Shown one piece after another: positions 43,823 through 54,344 of a DNA stretch of 64,000 nt. Both the position numbers and the translations under genes were made by a program. The stretch's first letter is position 1; every line of letters begins with the position of its first letter. Origin of the DNA: Cordilura impudica (Eukaryota > Arthropoda > Insecta > Diptera > Scathophagidae). Where the stretch lies: assembly GCA_963682025.1 (NCBI GenBank), contig OY821520.1, positions 91,298,992-91,362,991 on the forward strand, in the 5' to 3' direction. Below the pieces are notes generated by a model. The model was not told the origin of the DNA and did not search any database. It saw only the letters and a program-made list of their open reading frames with translations.

Positions 43823-44228
43823 GTTGTCCTAATCAACGACAAAAAAAATTTTCAACACTCTTCGCCATCAAAGCAAAGAGCACACTGACTTACTTCTCAA
43901 TTTTTTGGGGTAATGAGTCATAATTCTGCAAGCATTCGCTCCCGGACGTCCTGCAAATGATTATAAGTGTGTAGACGTGTAAGAACATCTTTATAAAATT
44001 TATAATACGTATACAGTTTGTCAGAATATCAAAAGACATGGACATTTGACGACAAAAAATTATATATAGAAATTACACATGTGTGGAAACCACACACCAG
44101 GGTAAACAACATGACTTTTTAAATATCTCGTTATACAAAAATATTTTCGAGTTAATTAATGCATTTTCTTTACTAAAGTAATGCAGCTCGAAAAGTCAAG
44201 AAATTTCATGAACATCGCTTAATTATTA

Positions 44229-45028
44229 TTATACCCTATACCACTATGTGGTTTGGGTATAATGACTTTGTGCTGCTGTTTGTAACAACCAAAAATATTT
44301 GACCTAGACCCACCTTTAATTATACCGATCGAATCAGAATCACTATCTGATTCGATTTAACGATGTCCGTCCGTCCGTCCGTCTGTGTGTCCATGTAAAG
44401 CTTGTAATCAAACTGCAGGTCGTAAATATGAATATATTTTGATGAGATTTGGTATATAAGCTTTTATCGGTCATAGGATAAACGCTATTGAAATCGGTGA
44501 GAATCGGTCCATGTTCAGACCTAGCCCCCATACAAATGACCCCTATGAAATCGACTTAAATTGTCATAAGATCCAAATTATCATATAAATCTTAGTCAAA
44601 TTGGGTTTGTTTGTGTTTATTACATCCATTAATCAGTAGTCCAAAAATGATCCCTGTGGGACAACTCTTAGTCATAGGCCCCATATAGAGCTGCTTCCCG
44701 ATCTTCACTTAAATCTATTAAAAAACAAAAATATTGCACTGATTTTTCTCAAATTTTGTTTGTATATATTTTTGCAAAATACAAGAGACCTTACCAAACA
44801 TGGTCAGGATCGGTCCATTTTTGGGCCTAGTCCCCATATAGATATAGCATCCGATACGATCTTTTTCATATCTGCAGACAAAAAAATTTATAAAAATCCG
44901 ACTCAAATTTGGTTTATGTTTATTTTCTATGTCTAGTTAGCTGCGCCTATGGGGTAGGGTCTCTAAACGCATGGTATAGGGTATCCTATAGTCGGTCTAG
45001 ACCGACTTTAATTTTCTTACTTGTTTTT
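44229..45028 (+). mobile_element. DINE/HINE-like repeat, full copy inside piggyBac
   Basis: Complete from TTATACCCTATACCACTATG to ATTTTCTTACTTG, with GTCCGTCCGTCCGTCTGTGT and the AGTCGGTCTAGACCGACT palindrome intact. Very close to the copies at 16558 and 18016, suggesting recent spread. Confidence 0.9.
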
Positions 45029-45084
45029 TTATGTATATAATATTTTCATATTGTGTGGTTTTCCACACAAGGGTGAGATGAAGA

Positions 45085-45088
45085 TTAA
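45085..45088 (+). repeat. TTAA target duplication, right
   Basis: TTAA directly after GGGTGAGATGAAGA; counterpart of 41117-41120. Confidence 0.8.
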
Positions 45089-45520
45089 AAAAGTTCTAGA
45101 TTTGTCTAGAGAAAAGTTGTGTACTTTGTTGGATGCATATGGCTACTCAGAAAAGCTAACTTTAACATACAATCGATACAGAATGCACGCCACACCATAA
45201 GAGACCCACTACCAAAATTTCTTTTGGAAAAATATATTGGTTCTTTACATAAATCTCTCCAGTAGAAATTCTGTAATTTCCACTTTTTCTTATCGGAAAA
45301 ACTTATCTGTAAAAAAAATCTTTTCCACTAAATGTTGACTACAGATTAAAATACATCAACCTTACTCCAGTCCGTCTTATATTGTTTTTTTAAAATGTAA
45401 ACGTGCTTTTTTGGCGGCGAATTATTAAAGACTGCTGTAGTACGCAATTTGTTGTTTATCGGGACACAGTTAGACCATATTAGTGATCTATTTGCTTAGC
45501 AGTTTTCATTGAGTTACTGG
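45089..45520 (-). pseudogene. Tc1-like transposase, N-terminal part (first D)
   Basis: Minus strand reads an eroded helix-turn-helix end, then LIIRRQKSTF, FSDKKKWKLQ (first catalytic Asp), YWRDLCKEPIYFSKRN, GSGSLMVWRAF and HPTKYTTFL. These are collinear with Tc1-like transposases (FSDEKK..., GGGSVMVW, KY...L). The frame at 45089 continues in phase into the QQD segment at 41116 if the piggyBac element and one TTAA are removed. Several stops are present. Confidence 0.8.
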
Positions 45521-45644
45521 GGCTTACCAGTATGTGCTCAGGATATAATGAGCATACAGCGTTAATCATTTATCAAAACTACTAACAAAATTATCGTCGA
45601 GCTGAACAAACCATACGAAACTTTATGCCATGCTTTTAGGAAAA

Positions 45645-46195
45645 TGGTCTTAGGTCTAACTAATTGGTTACAGAAAATAACCATAAACCAAATTTAGATG
45701 GCATTGTTATTTTTTTGCCTTCGTTTATGAAAAAGTTCATATCAGATGCTATAATTATATTGGGGACAGGATCGCAAAATGGACCAATCCTATTCATATT
45801 TGGTAGTAACTTATTTAAAAAAAAAAACTTATAACAAACTTGAGAAAAATCTAGGTAAAATTTTTATTTTTTGACAGACATAAGTGAAGCAGCTTTATTT
45901 GGGCGCTACGACTATTATTTTTTGACTACTGATTAACGGGTGTAGTAAAAATACACTAACCAGCTTTGACCGATTATATATTGGTCCAAAAATGTACCGA
46001 TTTTCACCAATGCAATAGCGTACATCCTAACGCTTACATATAGAAAGACTTACAGACGGACGGACATCGATAAGTTGACCGAAAAAGCGATTATGTGTTG
46101 ATCCGTATTAAAAAGGAGGGTCTAGGTTAAATATTTTTGGTAGTTCCAAACATCAACACAAAGTCATTTTACCCTGACCACATAATAGTATAATG
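45645..46195 (-). mobile_element. DINE/HINE-like repeat, diverged reverse copy
   Basis: Begins near GTCTAACTAATTGGTTACAG (3' part) and ends TTTTACCCTGACCACATAAT (5' part). It has internal deletions and a short GACGGACGGAC tract. Confidence 0.75.
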
Positions 46196-46199
46196 TTTA

Positions 46200-46960
46200 G
46201 AAACGTATATGAGGAATTCTCCGTTGTAAATGATCTCCATTCAAAAGAAACAAAAATGTTCCGCGTGGCCAAAAAATTTCAATTTTAAATTTAAGAATTT
46301 TTTTGTACCGAGTCCTCATAAAATATTTATTTCCACAAAAAACCAACAAATGGAATGTTTTGGTTTTGGAGAAAGAAAATCTTTGCACTGAATGAGTCTG
46401 TAGGGTATGTGTAGCAAAACCCTTGAAAGGTTTGATTATATCTTGGTGAAATTCTTGGTTAATTCATTTATTTATGATTTCCCATACAACAAGATTTATA
46501 ATCTTATAATTAAAGTATAGGAATTTTACACTGAATTGAAATAGAAAATTTGAACAAATTGGTTTTAAAAAAAATAATAAATGTAAATATAAAAATATTA
46601 AATAATTTTAAAGAAAAATAACATAAGTATTATAACCAAAAAGATTAATACAAATTCTAATAAATAAAATAATATAAAAAAATAAAAATAAACAAAACTA
46701 GTTAAAATAAAAAATTTAAGATATAAACGTATCAGCAAAAAAAAAAATTATTCAAATAATTTTTTTTTAAAAAAATAAGAAAAAGATCTGCTAAAAAATT
46801 TAAAAAGTTCCCTCTTGAAATGCATTGCATTGCTTAAAAGTTTAATGGACGATGGTAGCGAATTTTAAAGATTATTAAAATGAACAAAAAAAATTGTATA
46901 AACGTTATTGCGAGCTGATTTTTGTGGTTGGATGTTCTCTATGAGAAAAGTGTTCTTGAA
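46200..46960. other. AT-rich sequence, nothing assignable
   Basis: Dominated by ATAAAT/AAATAA runs from about 46480 to 46800. No gene recognised. Confidence 0.4.
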
Positions 46961-46964
46961 ATCG

Positions 46965-47205
46965 ATTTATTTATGTTCGTTCGTCCGTCTGTCTATCCGT
47001 CTGTCTGTGTGTCTACATAAACCTTAATATCAAACCACAGATCGCAACTGTGAATATATATTGATGAAATTTGGGATATAAGTTTTCACTGGCCGTATGA
47101 TGAACGGTATTGTAATGGACGAAATACGGTGCATTTTCAAACCTAGCCCCATACAAATAACTCCTATCAGACAGATCCAGATTATCATATATATTTATAT
47201 ATATA
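46965..47205 (+). mobile_element. DINE/HINE-like repeat, left part of split copy
   Basis: Contains TTCGTCCGTCTGTC and CAAACCACAGATCGCAACTG, and ends in a TA-rich run where another transposon is inserted. The right part resumes at 50335. Confidence 0.78.
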
Positions 47206-47216
47206 TATATATATAT

Positions 47217-47912
47217 GGGGGTTTCATGTCAAGTGCACCAACTTTTGAAACCGATGTCTTCCGATCGGGATGGAATTTGCACCAAGGTTAGTCCTATTGG
47301 ATAGTAGTTTAGACACAATTTTTCAATAAGATCGGTCCAGATCTCTCTGAGTTAGAGGGGATCAAAATTTGACATTTTGGCCAAACAGGTGTTTCTTCTC
47401 ATCCATGTAACTTATTACCTATTGTTCTCAGAAAATTTTCTCCCAAATAGTTTAGATAGATATTTATTCAATATTTCGGAAAAAAATACTTAAAAAAAAA
47501 AAAAAAATTTTAGACTTTTTTTTGCTAAATTAAAGCATTTTTTGCCTTTTTTTTCAAAAAGTGGATATGGGGGTTTCATGTCAAGTGCACCAACTTTTGA
47601 AACCGATGTCTTTCGATCGGGATGAAATTTGCACCAAGGTTAGTCATATTGGATAGTAGTTTAGACACAATTTTTCAATAAGATCGGTCCAGATCTCTCT
47701 GAGTTAGAGGGGATCAAAATTTGACATTTTGGCCAAACAGGTGTTTCTTCTCATCCATGTAACTTATTACCTATTGTTCTCAGAAAATTTTCTCCCAAAT
47801 AGTTTAGATAGATATTTCTTCAATATTTCGGAAAAAAATACTTAAAAAAAAAAATTTTTAGACTTTTTTTTGCTAAATTAAAGCATTTTTTGCCTTTTTT
47901 TCAAAAAGTGCA
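47217..47912 (+). repeat. Tandem duplication of the outer TIR (2 x ~350 bp)
   Basis: Unit 1 is 47217-47568; unit 2 starts with the same GGGGGTTTCATGTC at 47569 and ends near 47912. The units are almost identical apart from homopolymer lengths and a few substitutions. The right side has only one such unit (about 49965-50313). Confidence 0.85.
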
Positions 47913-48172
47913 TTTATTTTTTTTTTCACAAGAAAGCTTAGGATTTTTCCTTTAAGAGCTTTTTGGTCGCTTAGTGGGATGGGAGTGGAATATCTAACAA
48001 AATAAATGTTTTGTAACTCAAGACAACGGTTTTTCAATTTTTCACAAATGCACTATTTTGAATTTTTTCCTATTTTTGTGAAAAGCCTTACAAATAAAAC
48101 TTATATTGAGAAACTAGACAAATTAACCTTTCCGAGGGTATGTAACATAACTTCATAACATAACAGAAGAGA

Positions 48173-49309
48173 ATGGTTATCTGTAACCTGAAACAAATAT
48201 TTGCAACATTTCAATCTGGCTTCACGAAATTAACCCAAATTTACCATGAAAATGTTAAACTGATGTGGAAGGAAATCAACTTAAAGTATTTAACAGATGA
48301 TTCGGCAGAAGATTTACACGATTACCGCGATTGCCTTAAATTGGCTATGTGTCCTAATGCAACAACTTCTTGCCACTTAGGTGAATGTACCAATTGCCCG
48401 AAAAACACATTCATCAAAGAAAATTTAATCAACTGTTTAGATCGAGAATATATAGAGGAGGTCAAATTTGATTCTTGGATTCAGACTGACAGATGCACAT
48501 TGAAAACAATCATTTTAAATGTGGATGATTTTGTGGAAGAAATGTGTACAGCATTGTTAAACTTGAGAAACCATGACTTTTTAGTCAAAGAGCAATGGTC
48601 ATTCTTCAAGGATTTGAAGATACATTTGAAGTCTGGTGAATTTGTTATTTCATATGATTTCGCAGAAAACTATAAATATGTTCATCAGGATGCCATACAA
48701 GCATTCCACTTCAATAACGACCAAGCAACTATATTCACAGTAGTTATTTACTACATGAAAGATGAAAAACTGGAACACAAAAGTATGTTAATCATATCCT
48801 ACGATTTAAAACATGATAGCGTTGCAGTTTATGTGTACCAAAAGAGAATACTAAAACTTCTAAAATCTAAATTTACAGTAAAGAAGGTATACTACGTTTC
48901 GGACGGAGCTCGTCGACATATTAAAAACAAAAGTAGCTTAGCAAATCTTATGGCCCATGAAAAAGATTTTGGAATGCCAGCTGAGTGGCATTTTCATCCT
49001 ACTGCTCATGGTAAAGGAGCATGTGATGGTATTGGAGCAAACCTTAAAGGAAATGCAGCGAAGTATAGCCTCCAGTGCTCTCATCAAAATCGCATCTTAG
49101 ATGCGACTGCTTTATTCCATTGGGCAAAGAGTTATTGTAAAGAAACTAAAATAGTTTTTAGTAGCAAAGAGGATCATCAGGAAACATTGAAAACACTGAA
49201 GAGCAGATTCGATGCTGCGGTAACAATCGATGGCACCGCTCAATACCATGCTTTTATACCGCTTGTCGATGGAAGACTCAAGTTGAAAAAGTTTTCTGCC
49301 TCTATTTAA
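48173..49309 (+). CDS. Putative transposase, SDG/HGKGACDG family (378 aa)
   Basis: One intact ORF in the centre of the transposon. Visible features: a Cys cluster (C60, C67, C72, C75), TDRCTLKTI near 105-114, VISYDFAENYKYV (Asp162), KHKSM/ISYDLKHDSVAVY near 202-220, YYVSDGARRHIKNK (Asp244), then EWHFHPTAHGKGACDGIGAN (Glu271, His279, Asp285). Asp162, Asp244 and Glu271 or Asp285 fit an RNase H-fold DDE/D triad; that is an inference. I recognise this block order from uncharacterised proteins found across animals, which are much longer and have an N-terminal helix-turn-helix-like part. Here the N-terminus is missing and a segment before YHENVKLMW appears deleted, so this copy is probably inactive or a derivative. 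Confidence 0.72.
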   Translation: MVICNLKQIFATFQSGFTKLTQIYHENVKLMWKEINLKYLTDDSAEDLHDYRDCLKLAMCPNATTSCHLGECTNCPKNTFIKENLINCLDREYIEEVKFDSWIQTDRCTLKTIILNVDDFVEEMCTALLNLRNHDFLVKEQWSFFKDLKIHLKSGEFVISYDFAENYKYVHQDAIQAFHFNNDQATIFTVVIYYMKDEKLEHKSMLIISYDLKHDSVAVYVYQKRILKLLKSKFTVKKVYYVSDGARRHIKNKSSLANLMAHEKDFGMPAEWHFHPTAHGKGACDGIGANLKGNAAKYSLQCSHQNRILDATALFHWAKSYCKETKIVFSSKEDHQETLKTLKSRFDAAVTIDGTAQYHAFIPLVDGRLKLKKFSASI

Positions 49310-49719
49310 TGCGATTTGTTTCCAAAGACAACAAATAAACCAGCAGCAAAATCAACAGCTGAACCTAGTAACGCCAAGAAAGGATTGACAAAAAAACGCA
49401 GTAAATAAAGGCGACAAAAAAGCTGGATGAAAGACTGGGTATTTAAAAATTTACAAGACTTAAATACTTCATCAGCTACAATAAATTAAGTATAAAAATA
49501 GTTATGATATAAATGGATCTAATGCAATTAAGACTAAATTTTAATAAATTATTTATCTTTTTATTTTAAATATTACTATTATACATTAATTTAATTATTA
49601 TTAAAAATAAATAAAAAAAATAATAATTTTTAACATTTCTATAGAAAAAAAGCGATTTTTTTCCTGAGGTTAACATATTCTGGGTATTACAGTATCGAGG
49701 GTATAAAATTTTAGTTAGG

Positions 49720-50313
49720 TATGTTATATACCTTCGGAAAGGTTAATTTGTCTAGTTTCTCAGTATAAGTTTTATTTGTAAGGTTTTACACACAAATAGG
49801 AAAAAATTCAAAATAGTGCATTTGTGAAAAATTGAAAAACCGTTGTCTTGAGTTACAAAACATTTATTTTGTTAGATATCCCACTCCCATCTCACTAAGC
49901 GACCAAAAAGCTCTTAAAGGAAAAATCCTAAGCTTTCTTATGAAAAAAAAAAAAAAAAATCCACTTTTTGAAAAAAAGGCAAAAAATGCTTTAATTTAGC
50001 AAAAAAAAAAAGTCTAAGAATTTTTTTCTTTTTTTTTAAGTATTTTTTTCCGAAATATTGAAGAAATATCTACCTAAACTATTTGGGAGAAAATTTTCTG
50101 AGAACAATAGGTAATAAGTTACATGGATGAGAAGAAACACCTGTTTGGCCAAAATGTCAAATTTTGATCCCCTCTAACTCAGAGAGATCAGGACCGATCT
50201 TATTGTAAAATTGTGTCTAAACTACCATCCAATAGGACTAACCTTGGTGCAAATTTCATCCCGATCAGAAGACATCGGTTTCAAAAGTTGGTGCACTTGA
50301 CATGAAATCTCCC
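49720..50313 (-). repeat. Right terminal inverted repeat
   Basis: Inverse of the left arm, single copy of the outer unit. Shares CCACTCCCAT and GAGAAGAAACACCTGTTTGG in inverse orientation. Confidence 0.85.
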
Positions 50314-50334
50314 ATATATATATATATATATATA

Positions 50335-50640
50335 TCCACTAAACGGTAGTCATTAAATTTTCAATAGATTTTTTTCAAATTTGGATTATATATTTTTGAG
50401 AAAAGTAAATGGCTACTTAATATGTTCATGAGCGGTCTATTTATTGGGCTAGTCCTAATAAGAAAATAACATCAGATATGGACTTTTTCTTATTTGTACA
50501 CTACTAAAATTTGGTTAAAGCTTATTTTATATATCCAGTTATAGCTCTGTAAAGTTGGATCTAATACCCTTTCTCGATATACTTGGTAAAGAGTATCGTA
50601 TTGTCGATATAGATCGACTACAATTTCACTTCTTTTCTTC
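50335..50640 (+). mobile_element. DINE/HINE-like repeat, right part of split copy
   Basis: Continues the copy begun at 46965: ATATGGACTTTTTCTTATTT, TATATCCAGTTA, GAGTATCGTATTGTCGATAT and a degenerate hairpin before CACTTCTTTTCTTC. Confidence 0.72.
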
Positions 50641-50649
50641 ATATAAATT

Positions 50650-53052
50650 TTAACATTTTAGTTACAGAATGCTGGAATGAAAATAATTGATTACAATTAC
50701 AATTTTGATTCGACAACAGTAAAATTGACAGCTATATATATTCACAGTATATTTTAGTCCGTGAACTACCAGATTTAGTGAACTTGTTGTAATTTTTAAG
50801 AAAAAGATTTAAGTTACCAATGGCAGTGGCGCGTAGTGGATTACAATGTTCTCAAAACACATTATCTTGAAATTTCATAGAGGATATTCTAGCAGAAAAT
50901 TTAGTTCACTATCTGACTGCACTGCCATGCAAAACTAAAACCTTAAAGACCATTTGGCTCTATAGGGATTGATATTCTTATTTAAATAGACTAGATATTA
51001 GTCCATAATAAGCCCATGTATTGGCCTAATTCTCTTAACTGATGAACGCTTATTGTAACTAAAAATTATATATTCTTGAGTAGAGAATATAATTACCATT
51101 AATTCCGATATTCTTCTGCAAAATAATTTTTCCACGTTTATGTCATAAAACATTATTCGCAATTCAAAACAATAACAACTATAATGGTAATGAGGTTATA
51201 TGAGATGCAACCAAAAATTTTTATAAAATCAACTCGGCCATCTTTCATTCAGCAGAAAAAAATTTAGCCTAAGGGTATATTTAACCTATGATGTACCCGC
51301 ACATTTCAAAGTATGCTCATTAACGACAAAAGTTATATGAAAAACGCAAAAGCGATTCAATTGCTCTCCAAATAAAATATATGATTACAATCTTTTGACC
51401 TTTAAAAAAAGAAGAAAACATTTTTCAATTAAAAGTGGATTTTGTTAAAAGAATAACCCAAACTGATATATAATCTTATTTTGTTAATAAGCAACAACAA
51501 CAACAATAACATTGACCACGAAATTTATAAAAGCCTTAAAAAAGGGTTCTGATGCTCAAATAAACATCAAACAAATTGTCAAACACAATAACAACAAACA
51601 ACAAAAAAAAAACAGTGAAATAAAAAACGTTTTCAAACAAAAACAAAAACAGACAACATTAATGAAATGAAAATGAAAAAGTTTTTTCTTTAACTTAATT
51701 ATTACAAATAACCACAATATCCGATTTGCAGTGTATAAAAAGGATTAAATGTAGTAGTTATAGTCCAACATACATACACATACATACATACACAAACTTC
51801 TGTAAACAAATAAACAAACACTTAGTATAAATAAATACATATACACATACATACATACTAATACAAACTTGCTATGGGACAAAATTTCTGGAGCGAAGGA
51901 AAAAACAATTTTAGATAAGAAAAACTACGAAATGATCATTTTTAAGACAGCTTGTCATGATTATGCCATAAACCAGTGATATGGCCCCAAAAAAAAATAT
52001 TCAAAAACAAATAAGAGTGTTAAAGCCGGTTGTGCAGAATCTTTGATACACTCCACCTGCGTTTTAAACCTATTCAAGTCTACTAAAAAAAATTTAAAAT
52101 TTTAAATATTTTCTTTATTGTATAATTAAAAACCAAAATAAATCTGACTTAAAATAAATTTAGAATTGGACTTACTAACATTGTATAAAAAATGTAAATA
52201 AATAAAAATTCTGAAATTTATGAGCTGATATCCTTGGCAGTTATAAAATATTATTATTATATAGTTTTAAATAAATAATTGCTTGACACAAATCATCTGT
52301 GGCCCATAGTATAACATCACAGATGTACTAATAACCACAACTCTTACACCGGACAATGTCAAAATTTACTTTTTTATTAAACAAACCGCAAACAGGAAAA
52401 GCTTTGTCACTTAAATGTGTGTACATTGTACGCACCAAGGAAATCACTTATACTTCTATGGAAACGGTAACACCTCTTTCTTCGATTGTATGAGTTACAA
52501 AATAACAAAGAATTTAATTTCAAGGTAGCAAACAAACCCCAACTATATTTCAATATGGATAAAGATGTAAAACAACATTTTTCAATTTGACAGTTCCCAA
52601 AAAAAAAAAAAAAAAAATAACTACATACATCACAAATATTGGCGTAATAAGTTACAAAATAAAATACATAAACCACACATACCCACAAATAAAAAAAAAT
52701 TTATTTTAAAGAAAAATCCACCACACACGCAAACAAACTGTTAACAGTCTATTTTATATATTGTATTATTAGCAAACAAACCATTTATGTATTGGGGAAA
52801 AAAATCGTTCAAAACGAGTAAAACGAACAACATAATCTGTGTAAATCCGCTTTTTCACCTCAACTGCTTTGAAAATGCCATAATATCCTATTGGTTATAT
52901 TGCATTACATTGAATACTTAAATGTATAGTACTCGTGTGCAGTGTATTGAGTATTGAGTATAAATATTTTAGCATTTTTTGGCTGGAATTGTTCGCATCA
53001 AAGATTAAATATTAAATATTTGATTAAAATAAGCAAATGACATGGGTTGCAT

Positions 53053-53085
<33 letters not shown>

Positions 53086-53305
53086 TTATGAGCACTGGAT
53101 TTTGACAGGCCATGAAAATTAATATACCTAAATGTATGTACGTATATATATATAAGTATTGTTAGTTAGTTAGTTAGATATAAGTCAAATGCCATTGATA
53201 TTAAATGGTAAAAAAAATAATCAAAGAAATTATCCTTAAAATTTTATACAGACACCAATATATTGTTAACATAGCGGTGACAAAGAAATTCCTTTCTAAA
53301 ATTAA
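50650..53305. other. Unassigned AT-rich region with microsatellites
   Basis: Holds CAACAACAAC near 51490, an (ACAT)n run at 51770-51860, poly-A at 52599-52617, poly-T at 53057-53083 and GTTAGTTAGTTAG near 53160. A reverse 3'-end fragment of the second DINE family (AAGCCGGTTGTGCAGAATCT) is near 52025. No gene recognised; the 93-codon ORF at 52407-52688 spans the poly-A tract and is not supported. Confidence 0.45.
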
Positions 53306-53307
53306 CA

Positions 53308-53375
53308 AGTAAGAGTATTAAATTCGGCTGTGCCGAATCTTTGGTACCATCCATCCGTGTTCTAAACACATTATT
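53308..53375 (-). mobile_element. 3' end of second DINE/HINE-like family, reverse
   Basis: AACAAGTAAGAGTATTAAAT then TTCGGCTGTGCCGAA hairpin, the inverse of the end at 37255-37312. The body is not extended far beyond 53400. Confidence 0.7.
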
Positions 53376-53762
53376 ATAACCAAAAGTGAGAAACAAAAAT
53401 TCCTGATTTCAGATTATAATAGCTAGATTAAATTAAAATAAATTAAAAAAGATAATTACAAAAGTTTTAGGTATTTTCATGCTTTTTCAACTGAAAGCAA
53501 TTATTAAATTCAATAAGAATAAATTTATACACATACATGCAATCACAATATTGTTTGTAGAAATAGACTAAGAGCATAACCATCTAGTATATAACGCACT
53601 TACTCTTATCGATGGGCCATTCACTAACATGCACAAAAAGAAAGAAAACAGAAACAACACGCAATCAAAAATGTGTGTGTATGCATCGCTGATATATATC
53701 TATACATATGCATATGCACATTAAGCTGACAGCCATTTTTTTGGAATTTAAAGATTTGCTAC

Positions 53763-54344
53763 TCGGATTATTGTGATACTAGATCTAAAACTTTGGTGAG
53801 CAAAATTTGAGCCAAAACCGACAATCCAAAGTTCAAATATGCATTTATATGTAAAAATTATCAAAAAAATCATTTCTCATAAAAATTTTAATATTAATAA
53901 TTGCGCTTCAATTAAATTAATTAATGGACCATAATCTAGAGTAAATTATCTTTCCAATAAGATAAAAAAATCTATTATCGGTTGAAAAACAGCCAAGTTA
54001 TATCAAGTTTCCCAGGCAATAAATGTGCCGCAAACCACTTGATAAAGAAAATCGAGCTTAAATTTTTAAAGACATAGAAATAATTTACAACAACAACATA
54101 TATGCATTCTCCTGATTCCAAAATGATCTTTGTTGTTTTGTATCTCATCTATTGTTATGCCGTTCTAAATTAATGTTAACACGGTACGAATTTGTTTGCA
54201 CTATTTCTTAATCTCCAATTTTACTTTTTCAAAAATCATGTTCAAGAAATTTTCCGAAATCAAAGATTAGAACTTAAGGTCTTATCAACAGAATATACAT
54301 ATGTGATTGAAAATGTCATATATTGTAGGTATCCTATTCTTAAT
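53763..54344 (+). repeat. Left inverted repeat, outer part
   Basis: Inverse of about 59825-60441. Landmarks: ACTAGATCTAAAACTTT, AGCCAAGTTATATCAAGTTT, TGCCGCAAACCACTTGAT, AGGTATCCTATTCTTAAT at the inner edge where the insertion begins. Confidence 0.82.

Larger units (their letters stand above)
41121..45084 (-). mobile_element. piggyBac-like element with two nested DINE/HINE insertions
   Basis: Ends CCTTCATCTCACCC (left) and GGGTGAGATGAAGA (right) are 14-bp inverted repeats with one mismatch, both bordered by TTAA, the piggyBac target duplication. Transposase remnants on the minus strand run from 43822 to about 41290. DINE/HINE copies occupy 42417-43150 and 44229-45028. Subterminal TGTGGAAACCACACA-type palindromes lie near 44085 and 45052. 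The element interrupts a Tc1-like pseudogene whose frame resumes across the site. Confidence 0.85.
47217..50313 (+). mobile_element. 3.1-kb TIR transposon encoding an HGKG/CDG protein
   Basis: Ends GGGGGTTTCATGTCAAGTGC (47217) and GCACTTGACATGAAATCTCC (to about 50313) are inverted and sit in a (TA)n run on both sides, consistent with TA insertion. Inverted repeats extend inward about 600 bp, to CTAGACAAATTAACCTTTCC (48116) and its inverse GGAAAGGTTAATTTGTCTAG (49738). On the left side the outer ~352 bp is duplicated in tandem. One ORF (48173-49309) occupies the interior. It splits a DINE/HINE copy, so it inserted later. Confidence 0.85.
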
